A DNA stretch of 64,000 bases. It comes from Chitinophagales bacterium (lineage in GTDB: Bacteria > Bacteroidota > Bacteroidia > Chitinophagales > Chitinophagaceae). Of this stretch, positions 63,873 through 64,000 are shown one piece after another (the stretch's first letter is position 1; the number at the start of each line of letters is the position of its first letter). The stretch is from contig JACJXR010000003.1 in assembly GCA_020636505.1 (NCBI GenBank), forward strand, positions 62,001-126,000. The letters are read 5' to 3'. The notes beneath the pieces are model-generated. The model had not been told where the DNA came from. It was given only the letters and a program-made list of their open reading frames with translations, and ran no database searches. The position numbers and the translations under genes are program-made.

Positions 63873-63901
63873 AAAATTAAAACATATATTTTAAAAACAA
63901 A
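63872..63901 (-). promoter_or_regulatory. Promoter of the tetR-lolA-ABC operon
   Basis: On the minus strand TTTG (63901-63898) lies 18 nt before TAATTTTG (63879-63872), a close match to the Bacteroidota consensus TTTG-N19-TAnnTTTG, 24 bp upstream of the tetR ATG. Downstream of 63902 the window holds no recognised feature. Confidence 0.75.
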
Positions 63902-64000
63902 ATTTCTCTGACTAAAAAATCAATATTTTTTAGAATACAGGTAATAATGGCAAGTGAGGGCTGGAGATAATCCTATTGTAGATGGTTGTTATAAAAGGGT

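Overview
The window looks like a chromosomal segment of a Bacteroidota bacterium, probably from the Chitinophagia/Sphingobacteriia side. The evidence is secreted proteins with type IX secretion (T9SS) C-terminal sorting domains of both classes, SprB-type repeats, a SBBP/Ig-like protein pair, Bacteroidota-style promoters (TTTG ... TAnnTTTG), AT-leaning DNA and little Shine-Dalgarno signal. There is no rRNA, intact tRNA, transposase or CRISPR array that I can support.

Region 1 (1-21.5 kb) is one long forward-strand surface-polysaccharide cluster. It opens with the end of an N-acetyl-sugar amidotransferase (WbpG type) followed by its HisH/HisF-like ammonia-supplying partners. A WbpB-WbpD-WbpE-like trio (oxidoreductase, acetyltransferase, aminotransferase) comes next, which together predicts a 2,3-diamino uronic acid carrying an acetamidino group. 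Six GT4-like glycosyltransferases, a polysaccharide deacetylase, a Wzy-like polymerase, a methyltransferase, a NodU-type carbamoyltransferase, an SGNH protein with an MBOAT acyltransferase, a GT2, a sugar epimerase and a WecA/WbpL-like initiating transferase follow. The cluster ends at a strong intrinsic terminator (21472-21510).

Region 2 (21.6-37.5 kb) holds a 1286-aa SprB-repeat adhesin with a type B (CHU_C) T9SS domain, a TolB-propeller amidohydrolase, two small low-GC hypothetical genes, and the classic pair of a lipoprotein alpha-2-macroglobulin and penicillin-binding protein 1C.

Region 3 (37.5-49.6 kb) is a duplicated and partly decayed locus. Two large SBBP/Ig-like T9SS proteins on the minus strand (37718-41680 and 42668-46693) are paired with forward T9SS genes. 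The first partner is a 5'-truncated remnant (41752-42240) and the second is intact (46996-48747). A third minus-strand copy survives only as a C-terminal fragment (about 49175-49505). Units are separated by a repeated intergenic block containing hairpins and tRNA-3'-end-like sequence, and the block recurs in part after the exosortase gene at 57.8 kb. The intact divergent pair shares a mirrored promoter motif.

Region 4 (49.6-57.8 kb) reads forward: a membrane TPR-LuxR-type regulator, a class V aminotransferase, a tiny membrane protein, a 1301-aa repeat protein with a T9SS tail, a 68-aa protein with a PID-CTERM-like sorting tail, and an exosortase-family protein. The last two look like a dedicated enzyme-substrate pair.

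Region 5 (58.1-63.9 kb) is a minus-strand operon: TetR regulator, LolA-like protein, two FtsX-type ABC permeases, a LolD-like ATPase and an outer-membrane beta-barrel protein, with a clear promoter and overlapping inverted-repeat operator in front of tetR.
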